The notes under the pieces: model-generated
Told to the model about the DNA's origin: nothing
The model's input: the letters and a program-made list of their open reading frames with translations, nothing else
The model's database searches: none
Translations under genes and position numbers: made by a program
Shown: positions 33,679-41,927 of the stretch, piece after piece
Position numbering within the stretch: the first letter of the stretch is position 1
Layout of the letters: each line of letters starts with the position of its first letter
NCBI RefSeq assembly: GCF_031582965.1
Contig: NZ_CP134049.1
Coordinates: 496,001-560,000 of the forward strand
Length of the DNA stretch: 64,000 nt
Origin: Bacillus sp. NEB1478
GTDB taxonomy: Bacteria > Bacillota > Bacilli > Bacillales > Fictibacillaceae
Direction of reading: 5' to 3'

Positions 33679-34956
33679 TTAAACATACGTAACGCCCAAT
33701 TCATACATTTTCTTTAGGGCTTCATACGTTGCGCTGTAGTATAAACTCGCTTGCTTATATTTTTGATTGTTCTCAAAATATTTTCCGATTATAGGATAAT
33801 ACTGAGCTAAAAATAGCCATTCGTTTCTTTGTTCGAAGTAAGGAATCAGCTCATTTATCATAAATTTGATTTTTACCTCGTGGAGATCGCGGTAAGTAAA
33901 TACATGCTTGAAATACATAAAGTGAAGTTCAAATCCTTGGAAGACAGGATTTCCTTTAACCAGTTCCAAGGCTGTATTTACCAGTGCTAAACCTTCATTA
34001 GGGCGATCAATTTTTTCATATTCTTTCATTAATGTATACATGGTTGTTAATTGAAAAGACACCGGCTGTTTTTTCTTTGCTTTAAGACTCTGAAAATAGA
34101 ATTCAATTGCTTTATCTGATTCACCTTTATGTGTGGCGATACTCCCTAAATTTTGATAGATTGCCCCTCTGAGCACATCATCGTTAAAAGTGTTCGCGAT
34201 AGTTTCAGCAAGCAATAAATGTTTAGTCGATTCGTCAAAATTTTTTATTCGCAGATGGATAATGGCAAGTATAATCCTACAATCAGCACATCTTTTAAAA
34301 GAATAAGTTTTCTCAAAAATCTCTAAAGCCCGTTTTGTATACTCCAATGCGACGATATTTTTATATAACTGATTGGCTGATAAAGCGATCAGATAAAACA
34401 AATACCCTTTTTCCCATTCCAGAAAACGATTGTTATCTAGCCGCTGTTCAGCCTTCAAGAAATAATTGAAGGACTCTTCAAACTCCTTTAAATAATAGCT
34501 ATGCAATCCTCTGGCAAGCAAATAATAGAATGCTTTTTCGCCTTTAATCATATGATCTATGTAAGCTGCTTCATTTAATAAAACTTGAACCGTCAAAGTT
34601 TCTTGAGAAGTCATCAGGATATAAATACTTTTAAAAATTTTAGTCAATATTTCTTCCTCTACGGATTCTGAGGGTGTTTCTAAAAATGTATGAAACTTCA
34701 GGTCGGCAGCTTGATAATCTCTCTGATAAAGCAAATAGAAAAGATCAACATACTTTGAAAGGACTTCGTTTTCATTGATAGAATCAAGTTTGATTTCCAA
34801 TCGCTCGGCTAGATGCTGCTTGATTTTTTCTGATGGCTCGGTTACGCTGTTTTCAATTTTGCTTAGATAGGGAATGGAACAGATCCCGGCGGCCAACTCT
34901 TGCTGGGATAAGTTTTTGATTCTTCGGAAGTATCGAATCTTTTCTCCTAGATTCAT
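33679..34956 (-). CDS. HTH-TPR regulator, tandem copy 1 (RRNPP type)
   Basis: A 425-aa regulator with an XRE-type HTH (MNLGEKIRYFRRIKNLSQQE, then LAAGICSIPYLSKIENSV) and a long TPR domain, as in NprR/PlcR-type peptide receptors. It is the most downstream of four tandem paralogues. The HTH is almost identical among them, so they may recognise the same DNA sites. The TPR part is more divergent (for example IKSIYILMTSQETL here), as expected for receptors with different ligands. It ends ELGVTYV like copies 2 and 3. No pro-peptide gene with an export signal adjoins it. The ribosome site GGGG sits 9 nt before the ATG. Confidence 0.88.
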   Translation of the reverse strand: MNLGEKIRYFRRIKNLSQQELAAGICSIPYLSKIENSVTEPSEKIKQHLAERLEIKLDSINENEVLSKYVDLFYLLYQRDYQAADLKFHTFLETPSESVEEEILTKIFKSIYILMTSQETLTVQVLLNEAAYIDHMIKGEKAFYYLLARGLHSYYLKEFEESFNYFLKAEQRLDNNRFLEWEKGYLFYLIALSANQLYKNIVALEYTKRALEIFEKTYSFKRCADCRIILAIIHLRIKNFDESTKHLLLAETIANTFNDDVLRGAIYQNLGSIATHKGESDKAIEFYFQSLKAKKKQPVSFQLTTMYTLMKEYEKIDRPNEGLALVNTALELVKGNPVFQGFELHFMYFKHVFTYRDLHEVKIKFMINELIPYFEQRNEWLFLAQYYPIIGKYFENNQKYKQASLYYSATYEALKKMYELGVTYV

Positions 34957-34981
34957 ATTCTTTTACCCCATTCCTTTTCTT

Positions 34982-35035
34982 TTATATAGTAAAAATTATA
35001 CAAACAGCCCCATGTAGCTGTTTGTAAATATTCAT
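34982..35035 (-). other. 17-codon frame overlapping the copy-2 stop codon, with hairpin
   Basis: The stop codon of copy 2 overlaps an ATG (TGATGA) that opens a 17-codon frame, MNIYKQLHGAVCIIFTI. The same DNA forms a hairpin, ACAAACAGC / GCTGTTTGT (35000-35025), and a TATAAT-like box follows. A terminator or promoter function explains the sequence at least as well as a tiny peptide does. Confidence 0.3.
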
Positions 35036-36315
35036 CACACATACGTAACGCCCAATTCATGCATCTTTCTAATGGCTTTAATAGCTAAGGAGTAATACAT
35101 ACTTGCTTGTTTGTATTTCTGATTGTCTTCAAAATATTTTCCAAGTACAGGATAATACTCCGCCAAAAAAATCCACTCGTTCCTTTGCTCGAAGTAAGGG
35201 ATAAGCTCATTCACCATAAAATGAATAGTGGATTCGTTATGCTCTCCATATGTAAATAACTGTTTATGATAGAGAAAGTGAAGTTTATATCCTCGGTAAA
35301 TTGGGTCAGCAGAAACTGGATCCAGCCAGGTTTCAATGAGTTCCAAACCCATTTTAGGCTTATTTGTCTCCTGGTATTCTCTTATCAATGTATGAATCGT
35401 CACTATTTTTGCAGCTAAAGGCACTTTCTCTTTTGCCTGAAGGCTTTGGGAAAAGAGTTCAATGGCTTTTTCATGCTCTCCTTTATATGTGGCGATTCTA
35501 CCTAAGTTATGATAAATAATCCCTTTTAATGGCATGTCATTAAATGTATTTGCAATGGCCTCAGCAAGTAATAATTGTTTTGTAGATTCATCGAAATTTT
35601 TAACCCTCAGATTACTAATAGCAAGTACAATCCTGCAATCGGCACATCTCTTGAAAAAGTAGTTTTTCTCAAATATAGCCAGAGCTTGTTGTTTGATATA
35701 ATCTAAAGCCAGGATGTTTTTATACAGCTCATTTGCTGTGACACCAATTACGTATAACAAATAAGCCTGTTCCCATTCTTGAAACCGATTTTTCTTTAAT
35801 TGTTTTTCGGCAGTTAAAAAGTGTTGAAGAGCTTCCTCTAAATGATTTAGAAATAAGCTCAGCAGTCCTTTGGCAATAAAGTAATAAAAGGCTTTCTCTC
35901 CGTTCATCACACTGTCTATATATGAAACTTCTTTTAATAAACCTTTTACGATCCGGATATCTCCTCTGACAAAAAGGAGGTAGAGACTCTTAAATATTTT
36001 ATGTAAAATTTCTTCATCAAACGATTGTGAATGAGAAGCTGTTAAAGTCTTGAGCTTTTCGTCGGCAGATGGGAAATCTCTCTGATAAAGAGAATAGAAA
36101 AGATCAACGTAGTTTGAAAGGACTTCGGTCTCATTGATAGAATCCAATTTGATCTCCAAACGAGCGGCTAGATTCTGCTTGATTTCTTCTGACGGCTGGG
36201 TTACTCCGTTTTCAATCTTGCTTAGATAGGGAATGGAACAAATCCCGGCCGCCAGTTCTTGCTGGGATAAGTTTTTGATTCTTCGGAAGTACCTTATCTT
36301 TTCTCCTAGATTCAT
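35035..36315 (-). CDS. HTH-TPR regulator, tandem copy 2 (RRNPP type)
   Basis: A 426-aa paralogue of the preceding regulator with the same N-terminal HTH (QQELAAGICSIPYLSKIENG) and TPR layout. One residue is inserted around ALDYIKQQALAIFEKNYFF relative to the others (QQAL for QAL). The C-terminus is HELGVTYV. The ATG follows AATGGGGTAAAAG, the segment conserved upstream of all copies. The 78-bp gap to copy 1 contains a hairpin and a short overlapping frame. By family knowledge it should bind a short imported peptide and control transcription, but its partner is not visible. Confidence 0.88.
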   Translation of the reverse strand: MNLGEKIRYFRRIKNLSQQELAAGICSIPYLSKIENGVTQPSEEIKQNLAARLEIKLDSINETEVLSNYVDLFYSLYQRDFPSADEKLKTLTASHSQSFDEEILHKIFKSLYLLFVRGDIRIVKGLLKEVSYIDSVMNGEKAFYYFIAKGLLSLFLNHLEEALQHFLTAEKQLKKNRFQEWEQAYLLYVIGVTANELYKNILALDYIKQQALAIFEKNYFFKRCADCRIVLAISNLRVKNFDESTKQLLLAEAIANTFNDMPLKGIIYHNLGRIATYKGEHEKAIELFSQSLQAKEKVPLAAKIVTIHTLIREYQETNKPKMGLELIETWLDPVSADPIYRGYKLHFLYHKQLFTYGEHNESTIHFMVNELIPYFEQRNEWIFLAEYYPVLGKYFEDNQKYKQASMYYSLAIKAIRKMHELGVTYV

Positions 36316-36338
36316 AATCTTTTACCCCATTTCTATTC

Positions 36339-36407
36339 TTATTCTTTCATATAGTTAAAATAATAAACACAGCCATCTGGACTGGCTGTGCTTAAATAAA
36401 TATTCAT
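36339..36407 (-). other. 22-codon frame overlapping the copy-3 stop codon, with hairpin
   Basis: As after copy 2, the stop codon overlaps an ATG (TGATGA) opening a short frame, MNIYLSTASPDGCVYYFNYM and two more residues. A hairpin CACAGCC / GGCTGTG (36368-36390) lies within it. The shared MNIY start is due to conserved DNA at the gene ends. A real peptide is uncertain. Confidence 0.3.
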
Positions 36408-37684
36408 CACACGTACGTAACACCTATTTCATGCAATTTCTTCAATGCTTCAATGGCAGAAGAATAATACATACTCGCTTGTTTGTACTTTTGTTTTTTT
36501 TCAAAGTATTTTCCGATAATGGGATAATAATCGGCCAAATGAATCCATTCATTTCTTTGTTCGAAATAAGGAAGCAGCTCGTTAACCATAAAATGTATCG
36601 TTATTTCATTATGCCCACCATAAGTAAACAAATGCTTGTAATAGAGTATATGAAGCTCATAACCACGGTGCAGAGGATCAGCTTGGATTTGTTCTAGCCA
36701 AGTGTCGATAATTTCCATTCCCTTTTCGGGGCGGTTGTCCTTTTGATATTCTTTCACCAGCGTATAGATCGTCATTACTTTCGCTGATAGTGTGTCTTTT
36801 TCTTTTGCCACCAGGCTTCGGGATAGAAGCTCGATCGCTTTTTTTGAATCTCCTTTATGGGTCGCGATACTGCCTAAGTTGTGATAGATAATTCCTCGTA
36901 AACTATCATCATGAAAAGAGTCTGCAATGGTTTCAGCAAGCAATAATTGTTTAGTGGATTCATCAAAGTTTTTGATCCGAAGATGAATAATAGCCAGTAT
37001 AATTCTGCATTCGGCGCATCTATTAAAAAAGTAGCTTTTCTCAAATATGGCTAATGCTTGCTTGGTGTATTCTAAAGCGATTATATTTTTATAGAGGTGA
37101 TTTGCTGTGACACCGATCACGTAAAGGAGATAGCCCTTTTCCCATTCCTGGAAACGGTATTCCTCCATTTTCTTTTCAGCTCGCAGAAAATAATGTAAAG
37201 CTTCCTCATATTCATTTAAAAAAAAGCTAAGCTGCCCTCTTGCGATGTTGTAATAAAATGCTTTCTCACTGTTCATCACACTGTCTATGTATGACACTTC
37301 TTTTAGTAAAACTTGAACCTCATTTATTTCATCCTTTGCCAACAAGAGATAGATACTCTTGAATATTTTGTGCAATATTTCTTCATCTACCGATTGTGAA
37401 TGGGAAGTTGTTAACGTTTGAAACTTCTGATCAGCTGATTGGTAATCTTTTTGATAAAGCGAATAGAAAAGATCAATGTACTTTTGAATGATCTCATTTT
37501 CGTCCATGGAATCCAATCTGATTTCCAATCGTGCGGCTAAATGCTGCTGTATTTCCTCTGATGGCTCGGTTACTCCGTTTTCGATCTTGCTTAGATAGGG
37601 AATGGAACAGATCCCGGCGGCGAGTTCTTGCTGGGATAAGTTTTTGACTCTTCGGAAGTACCGAATCTTTTCTCCTAGATTCAT
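36407..37684 (-). CDS. HTH-TPR regulator, tandem copy 3 (RRNPP type)
   Basis: A 425-aa paralogue with the common HTH (MNLGEKIRYFRRVKNLSQQE) and TPR repeats (for example SRSLVAKEKDTLSAKVMTIY), ending HEIGVTYV. Its ATG lies only 6 bp after the stop codon of copy 4 and its GGGG ribosome site is embedded in that stop region (ATGGGGTAA), so the two are probably translationally coupled, unlike the other copies. Ligand and targets are unknown. Confidence 0.88.
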   Translation of the reverse strand: MNLGEKIRYFRRVKNLSQQELAAGICSIPYLSKIENGVTEPSEEIQQHLAARLEIRLDSMDENEIIQKYIDLFYSLYQKDYQSADQKFQTLTTSHSQSVDEEILHKIFKSIYLLLAKDEINEVQVLLKEVSYIDSVMNSEKAFYYNIARGQLSFFLNEYEEALHYFLRAEKKMEEYRFQEWEKGYLLYVIGVTANHLYKNIIALEYTKQALAIFEKSYFFNRCAECRIILAIIHLRIKNFDESTKQLLLAETIADSFHDDSLRGIIYHNLGSIATHKGDSKKAIELLSRSLVAKEKDTLSAKVMTIYTLVKEYQKDNRPEKGMEIIDTWLEQIQADPLHRGYELHILYYKHLFTYGGHNEITIHFMVNELLPYFEQRNEWIHLADYYPIIGKYFEKKQKYKQASMYYSSAIEALKKLHEIGVTYV

Positions 37685-37690
37685 AATCTT

Positions 37691-38962
37691 TTACCCCATT
37701 CCTAATTCATGTATTTTTCTCAAAGCCTCAATGGCTGAAGAGTAATACATACTCGCTTGTTTATACTTCTGATTGTTTTCAAAATATTTTCCGACTATCG
37801 GATAATACTCAGCCAAATGAACCCATTCGTTTCTTTGTTCGAAATAAGGAAGCAGCTCATTGACCATAAAATGAATGATTGATTCGTTATATTCTCCATA
37901 TGTAAATAATTGTTTGTGATAAAGGAAGTGAAGTTCATATCCACGGTTAAGCGGGTCAATTTGAACTTGATCCAGCCAGGTTTCGATGAGGTCCAGCCCT
38001 TTTTCATGATAATTATTTTTTTGATATTCTTTCACCAGCGCATAGATCGTCATAATTTTTGCTGATAGGGGCACTTTTTCTTTTGCTTTCAAGCTTCGAG
38101 AAAAGAGTTCTATGGCTTTTTCATTTTCCCCTTTATGAGTGGCGATATAGCCTATGTTATGGTAGATTATTCCCTTTAGCGGCTCGTCGTCAAAGGAGTT
38201 TGCAATGGTTTCAGCAAGTAATAATTGTTTTGTAGATTCATCAAAATTTTTGATTCGAAGATGGGTAATAGCCAGTATAATTCTGCAATCGGCACATCTC
38301 AAAAAGAAGTAGTTTTTCTCAAATATCGCTAAAGCTTGTTTCGTGTATTCCAACGCAAGTATGTTTTTATACAGATGATTTGCTGTGAGAGCGATCATGT
38401 ACATCAAAAAGCCTTTTTCCCATTCCTGAAAACGATTTTCCTCCAACTGTTTTTCGGCCTTTAAAAAATAGGACAAAGCATCCTCATGATCTTTTACAAA
38501 AAAACTTAGCTGCCCTTTAGCGATAAAGTAATAAAATGCTTTTTCCCCATTCATTACATTATCTATGTATGAAACTTCTTTTAGTAAAACTTGAACCTCT
38601 TTTATTTCATGTTTTACCAACACGAGATAGATACTCTTAAATATTTTGTGCAGGATTTCTTCATCTACGGATTGAGAATGTGAAGCAGTTAAAGCTTGAA
38701 ACTTCTCATTAGCTGATTGGTAATCTCTCTGATAAATCGAATAAAAAAGATCAACGTAATTCTGTAGGATCTCGTTCTCGTTTAAGGAATCTAACCGGAT
38801 TTCTAATCGCTCTGCTAAATGCTGCTGTATCTCTTCTGAAGGTTCAGTTACTCCGTTCTCAATTTTGCTTAGATAGGGAATGGAGCAGATCCCGGCGGCC
38901 AGTTCTTGCTGGGATAAGTTTTTGACTCTTCGGAAGTATCGAATCTTTTCTCCTAGATTCAT
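37691..38962 (-). CDS. HTH-TPR regulator, tandem copy 4 (RRNPP type), C-terminus altered
   Basis: A 423-aa paralogue and the first gene of the cluster. It is very similar to copies 2 and 3 through the last TPR (YYSSAIEALRKIHELG) but then reads MG and stops, where the others have VTYV. The stop codon lies in the AATGGGGTAAAAG segment that normally precedes each gene. The end of this gene and the spacer with its hairpin therefore appear to have been deleted, joining copy 4 directly to the leader of copy 3. The ATG at 38962 is preceded by AAAGGCGGGATAAAAG. Function is as for the paralogues. Confidence 0.87.
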   Translation of the reverse strand: MNLGEKIRYFRRVKNLSQQELAAGICSIPYLSKIENGVTEPSEEIQQHLAERLEIRLDSLNENEILQNYVDLFYSIYQRDYQSANEKFQALTASHSQSVDEEILHKIFKSIYLVLVKHEIKEVQVLLKEVSYIDNVMNGEKAFYYFIAKGQLSFFVKDHEDALSYFLKAEKQLEENRFQEWEKGFLMYMIALTANHLYKNILALEYTKQALAIFEKNYFFLRCADCRIILAITHLRIKNFDESTKQLLLAETIANSFDDEPLKGIIYHNIGYIATHKGENEKAIELFSRSLKAKEKVPLSAKIMTIYALVKEYQKNNYHEKGLDLIETWLDQVQIDPLNRGYELHFLYHKQLFTYGEYNESIIHFMVNELLPYFEQRNEWVHLAEYYPIVGKYFENNQKYKQASMYYSSAIEALRKIHELGMG

Positions 38963-39188
38963 TTCTTTTATCCCGCCTTTCTTCTTTTGATTTTAACATT
39001 TAATACTATCGAAAAAGTACCTTAATAGAATATTAGTGATTTAATGCGAAAATTGGCGTGTATGGATGTTGGGCAACAAGGCTCACATTTTGGTGATTAA
39101 CCCCTTGTAAACCACTATGTTTCCCAATGTTTTTCTCTTTATATCCTAGGTATAATTAACTGTATAAACGAACAGCTAGGGTGAGGGC

Positions 39189-39347
39189 ATGACTATCAAA
39201 AGAGGAAATTACGTTACATACCAAGATGAACTTCATATCGTACTGCACGTTTATACGTCTGACTATCTGGAAATAAGAAAAGTAGATGAAGATTATGTGC
39301 CGCGTGTTATTTTAGTGCACCAATCAGAAGTGACAGCTAATTTGTAA
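39189..39347 (+). CDS. Small hypothetical protein (52 aa)
   Basis: An ATG at 39189 with AGGGTGAGGG upstream opens a 52-codon frame: MTIKRGNYVTYQDELHIVLH, followed by VYTSDYLEIRKVDEDYVPRV and a short tail. It is soluble, acidic and basic residues are mixed, and it has no signal or membrane segment. A likely promoter (TATAAT-like box in GGTATAATTAAC) lies about 40 bp upstream and a clear terminator follows, so it is a stand-alone small gene. I recall similar uncharacterised short proteins in Bacilli but no function. Confidence 0.65.
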   Translation: MTIKRGNYVTYQDELHIVLHVYTSDYLEIRKVDEDYVPRVILVHQSEVTANL

Positions 39348-39377
39348 TAAACTGTTTTTAGGTCGATCAGTTTTTTT

Positions 39378-39405
39378 AGAACTCACTGTTAGTGGGTTCT
39401 TTTTG
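39378..39405 (+). terminator. Terminator after the 52-aa gene
   Basis: AGAACTCACT-GTT-AGTGGGTTCT followed by TTTTTG. Confidence 0.85.
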
Positions 39406-39541
39406 TATGCCTTGATATTCAAAAAACGGGCAAGATTGCGGAATAAAGCGTAGTTATAGAGTTATATTAAGATTTACTCATTTTTTTCAATCAATTTATT
39501 TGACTTCATTGTATACTGGTTGTAAAGTTTTGTTAATTATC

Positions 39542-39574
39542 TACTTTAAAGTAATGCACTTACTAAATAGTAAG
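39542..39574 (+). promoter_or_regulatory. Putative HxlR operator sites in front of its own gene
   Basis: The perfect palindrome TACTTTAAAGTA (39542-39553) and CTTACT-AAAT-AGTAAG (39559-39574) lie within 50 bp of the start codon. Close relatives of both recur in front of the NAD(P)-binding gene (40101-40133). B. subtilis DUF24 regulators bind related TACT/AGTA palindromes. Confidence 0.6.
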
Positions 39575-39588
39575 GGACTGATTTATAA

Positions 39589-39921
39589 ATGATTCATCAA
39601 CGCGAATGTCCAGTCGAGACAGTCATTCATGTATTAGGGGGCAAATGGAAGCCGATTATTTTATGGCATTTGATGGAATCAACGCAACGTTTCAACGATT
39701 TAGAAAAGCTCATCCCTGATGTTTCCCAAAAAATGCTTACGCAACATCTACGAGACTTGGAACAAGAAGGTGTGATTGAAAGAACGGTATACCCCATCGT
39801 CCCTCCAAAAGTAGAATATTCATTAAGTGAATATGGCAAAACATTGATCCCTGTAGCCGAAGTAATGTGTGCTTGGGGAAAAAGTCATAATGAGCGAAAA
39901 CGTGAAGAACCAGCTTCTTAA
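39589..39921 (+). CDS. HxlR/DUF24-family transcription regulator
   Basis: A 110-aa winged-helix repressor of the MarR/DUF24 group (HxlR, YodB, CatR, HypR). It starts MIHQRECPVETVIHVLGGKW and contains the family blocks PIILWHLM, RFNDLEKLIPDVSQKMLTQHL and EYSLSEYGKTL. Cys7 corresponds to the conserved N-terminal cysteine that senses quinones, aldehydes or disulfide stress in B. subtilis members. Sites similar to those in its own promoter precede the NAD(P)-binding protein gene, so both probably form a small electrophile-responsive regulon. A terminator stem starts inside the last codons. Confidence 0.92.
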   Translation: MIHQRECPVETVIHVLGGKWKPIILWHLMESTQRFNDLEKLIPDVSQKMLTQHLRDLEQEGVIERTVYPIVPPKVEYSLSEYGKTLIPVAEVMCAWGKSHNERKREEPAS

Positions 39922-39936
39922 AGCTGGTTTTTTTAT
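39908..39936 (+). terminator. Terminator overlapping the hxlR-type stop codon
   Basis: AACCAGCTT-CTTA-AAGCTGGTT followed by TTTTT. The left arm is coding. Confidence 0.85.
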
Positions 39937-40100
39937 TAGAGGCAAATGATAAGGCAAAACATTCCTCCCTCTGTACGGTTAAATTTTAAGAATTGGACCT
40001 GTTAGACGTTCTATGGTGACAGGGAATAACGGATTCTTTAGGGTATTTCCTTTCTGATGCAACCTCTTTTCTGACTTCCATTTAAGCCCTTCAAACCATA

Positions 40101-40133
40101 CTTACTTTCAAGTTAGTACCCTACTTTAAAGTG
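40101..40133 (+). promoter_or_regulatory. Putative HxlR operator sites before the NAD(P)-binding gene
   Basis: CTTACTTTCAAGTTAG (40101-40116) and TACTTTAAAGTG (40122-40133) repeat, in the same order, the two palindromes found upstream of the HxlR-type gene, each with one or two changes. Confidence 0.6.
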
Positions 40134-40221
40134 GGTTCTTAACAGTATTGAATGACCGATGTTATTCTTAAGTCAATTGAAAGTAATAAAACAATTTGCT
40201 AAGGGAAGAAGGAAATAGACA

Positions 40222-40941
40222 ATGAAAATTATTGTTTTCGGCGCAACGGGAAATACAGGAAAGAGAGTGCTTGCATCGGGTGTAAAAAAGGGACATGAAA
40301 TGACCGCTTTCGTGCGAAATCCGGAAAAACTTTACGAACAGCAAGGTGAGCAAATAGCTAGGCAAGTAAAGGTTGTAAACCATAACATCATGGACCCTCA
40401 GAGCGTCTACGAGGCGCTTAGTTACCAAGATGCCGCGGTGATTGCGGCCGGTAATGTCAGCAATGGAGAAGAGTTTATTCAAATCGTCGATAATATTGTT
40501 TCCCAGTGCGAAGATCATCCCTTGTTCTCCGGACGTGTATGGTTAATGGGAGGTGCGGGATTACTCGTGATTCCACATACCAATATCATTGGTAACGATC
40601 TGCCCGGCTTCCCTCCTATGTTCCAATATCATAATCAGAATCTGAAACGGGTTCAACAGACCAAGTTAGATTGGTCCATTATGTGTCCCGGAACAATGGT
40701 TGATGCTACGGAGGAATCCCACCTCAATCATCTGTATATTAACGCAGACATTTTACCCTTGCCGTTTCCGGAAACCGTACGGGAGCTATCAGAAGACGAA
40801 TTGGCCGGCCATATGTTCAGCCGTATTCAGGAGCTTGATGTGGCTTATGAAGACGTGGCGAATTGCATGTTGAATAATCTCGAGGTTTCTGGCCCTTTTA
40901 AAGGTAAACGGGTGGGGATTGCATACCGAAGAGAGATGTAG
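40222..40941 (+). CDS. NAD(P)H-binding, NmrA/atypical-SDR-like protein
   Basis: A 239-aa protein with an N-terminal Rossmann motif MKIIVFGATGNTGKRVLASG and the overall pattern of atypical short-chain dehydrogenases (NAD(P)H-binding, YwnB/NmrA-like). The Tyr-x3-Lys catalytic pair of classical SDRs is not evident. It could be a quinone- or flavin-reductase-like or regulatory protein. The ATG at 40222 has AAGGGAAGAAGGAA upstream. Operator-like palindromes shared with the HxlR-type gene lie about 90-120 bp upstream. The stretch 40942-41239 has no intact gene. Confidence 0.82.
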   Translation: MKIIVFGATGNTGKRVLASGVKKGHEMTAFVRNPEKLYEQQGEQIARQVKVVNHNIMDPQSVYEALSYQDAAVIAAGNVSNGEEFIQIVDNIVSQCEDHPLFSGRVWLMGGAGLLVIPHTNIIGNDLPGFPPMFQYHNQNLKRVQQTKLDWSIMCPGTMVDATEESHLNHLYINADILPLPFPETVRELSEDELAGHMFSRIQELDVAYEDVANCMLNNLEVSGPFKGKRVGIAYRREM

Positions 40942-41239
40942 TCTCGCATGGAACAGGTGCTACCAACCACCCCTCGTTACATTCTAGTATTCAGTGCAAC
41001 ATCGACAGCAAGTTACTCATCGTTTTGTGTATCTATACATTAAGGGAAAAGGAACCGTTGATTTGCTAAGTGGGACCGGAGTATTTCATCAAAGTGGCGG
41101 GCTACGCTAGCACAATCTGGTGTCGAGAGGGTTTGGACAGGCGATAAGGAGAATAGTGAAAGAAGGCGGAAGACATACGTAAGAAACAGCAGATCTTACC
41201 GTAAATTTCGTAAATCTACCAAGACGGGAGGGCTTATCC

Positions 41240-41686
41240 ATGTATAATTACTTGTTGTTCATCCATATTATCTCTGCCGTTACGGCGATTGTCGCCGTCA
41301 CTGGCTATCCGGTGATCATGAGCTGCGTTCGGACGGTGGACCAGGCAAAATTCGGATTAAGACTGTTAGAAAAGTTGGCGATCTTGCCAAAAATCGGGGG
41401 TATCCTACTGCTACTTACCGGTCTCTCGTTCGGATACCTAGAAACATATCTGTTCGGAGAGTTATGGTATTGGCTCGCTGTGGCCATCTTCTTTATTATT
41501 TTAGTTATCCTGGCTGTATTACTCCCATCCGGCATGAAGCAACAACTGGCATTTCTTCAGCATACTCAAGGCGAAAACTTGCCGGAAGTATACCTTCGAA
41601 GCCGCAGACGTTCCTTACGACTAGAGATAACTGCGAATTTCTGTGTTGTGACCTCTATTCTGTTGATGGTGTTCAAGCCTTTTTAA
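41240..41686 (+). CDS. DUF2269-like membrane protein
   Basis: A 148-aa membrane protein with four hydrophobic segments. The N-terminal YNYLLFIHIISAVTAIVAVT with a His in the first helix, the GGILLLLTGLSFG segment and the arginine-rich RSRRRSLRLE loop before the last helix match DUF2269 proteins as I recall them. Function is unknown. The ATG at 41240 follows GACGGGAGGGCTTATCC. It may be transcribed with the NAD(P)-binding gene, though 298 bp separate them. Confidence 0.75.
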   Translation: MYNYLLFIHIISAVTAIVAVTGYPVIMSCVRTVDQAKFGLRLLEKLAILPKIGGILLLLTGLSFGYLETYLFGELWYWLAVAIFFIILVILAVLLPSGMKQQLAFLQHTQGENLPEVYLRSRRRSLRLEITANFCVVTSILLMVFKPF

Positions 41687-41765
41687 TGTCTGGCTAGGGA
41701 AATCTGGGGAGAATTTAAAATGAAAGGGAAGGTTCAAGTGTTTCCATAATAAGACCAAATAAAAT

Positions 41766-41847
41766 AAGGTTAATCAGAAAATCTGGCTAACCTTATATTA
41801 CGAACGGGTGTATTTCTTGAAGAAGGAGAAATGCACTTTTTTATTGA
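41766..41847 (+). repeat. Terminator-like island repeat R1, with accessory hairpin
   Basis: The first hairpin, AAGGTTAATCAGA / TCTGGCTAACCTT (41766-41794), is followed by the core repeat GGGTGTATTTCTTGAAGAAG ... TGCAC and TTTTTTATTGAT (41805-41847). The same pair of elements occurs at R5. The core folds as a stem ending in a T-run, so it can act as a terminator. Confidence 0.75.
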
Positions 41848-41927
41848 TCTTATTCAACAAAAGTAGCAGGATAGTTGAACAATCAATTAGGAGTATGTAG
41901 TAACTTGGTTAAAAAGGGGGGGATAAA

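Noticed and set aside
33486-33704. 72-aa frame downstream of tandem receptor copy 1, considered as a pheromone gene
   Set aside because: It has no export signal, includes the terminator stem and reads through the phased array.
40942-41239. Intact gene between the NAD(P)-binding and DUF2269-like genes
   Set aside because: No frame with a start, ribosome site and adequate length; a short cupin-like phrase is too weak to name.
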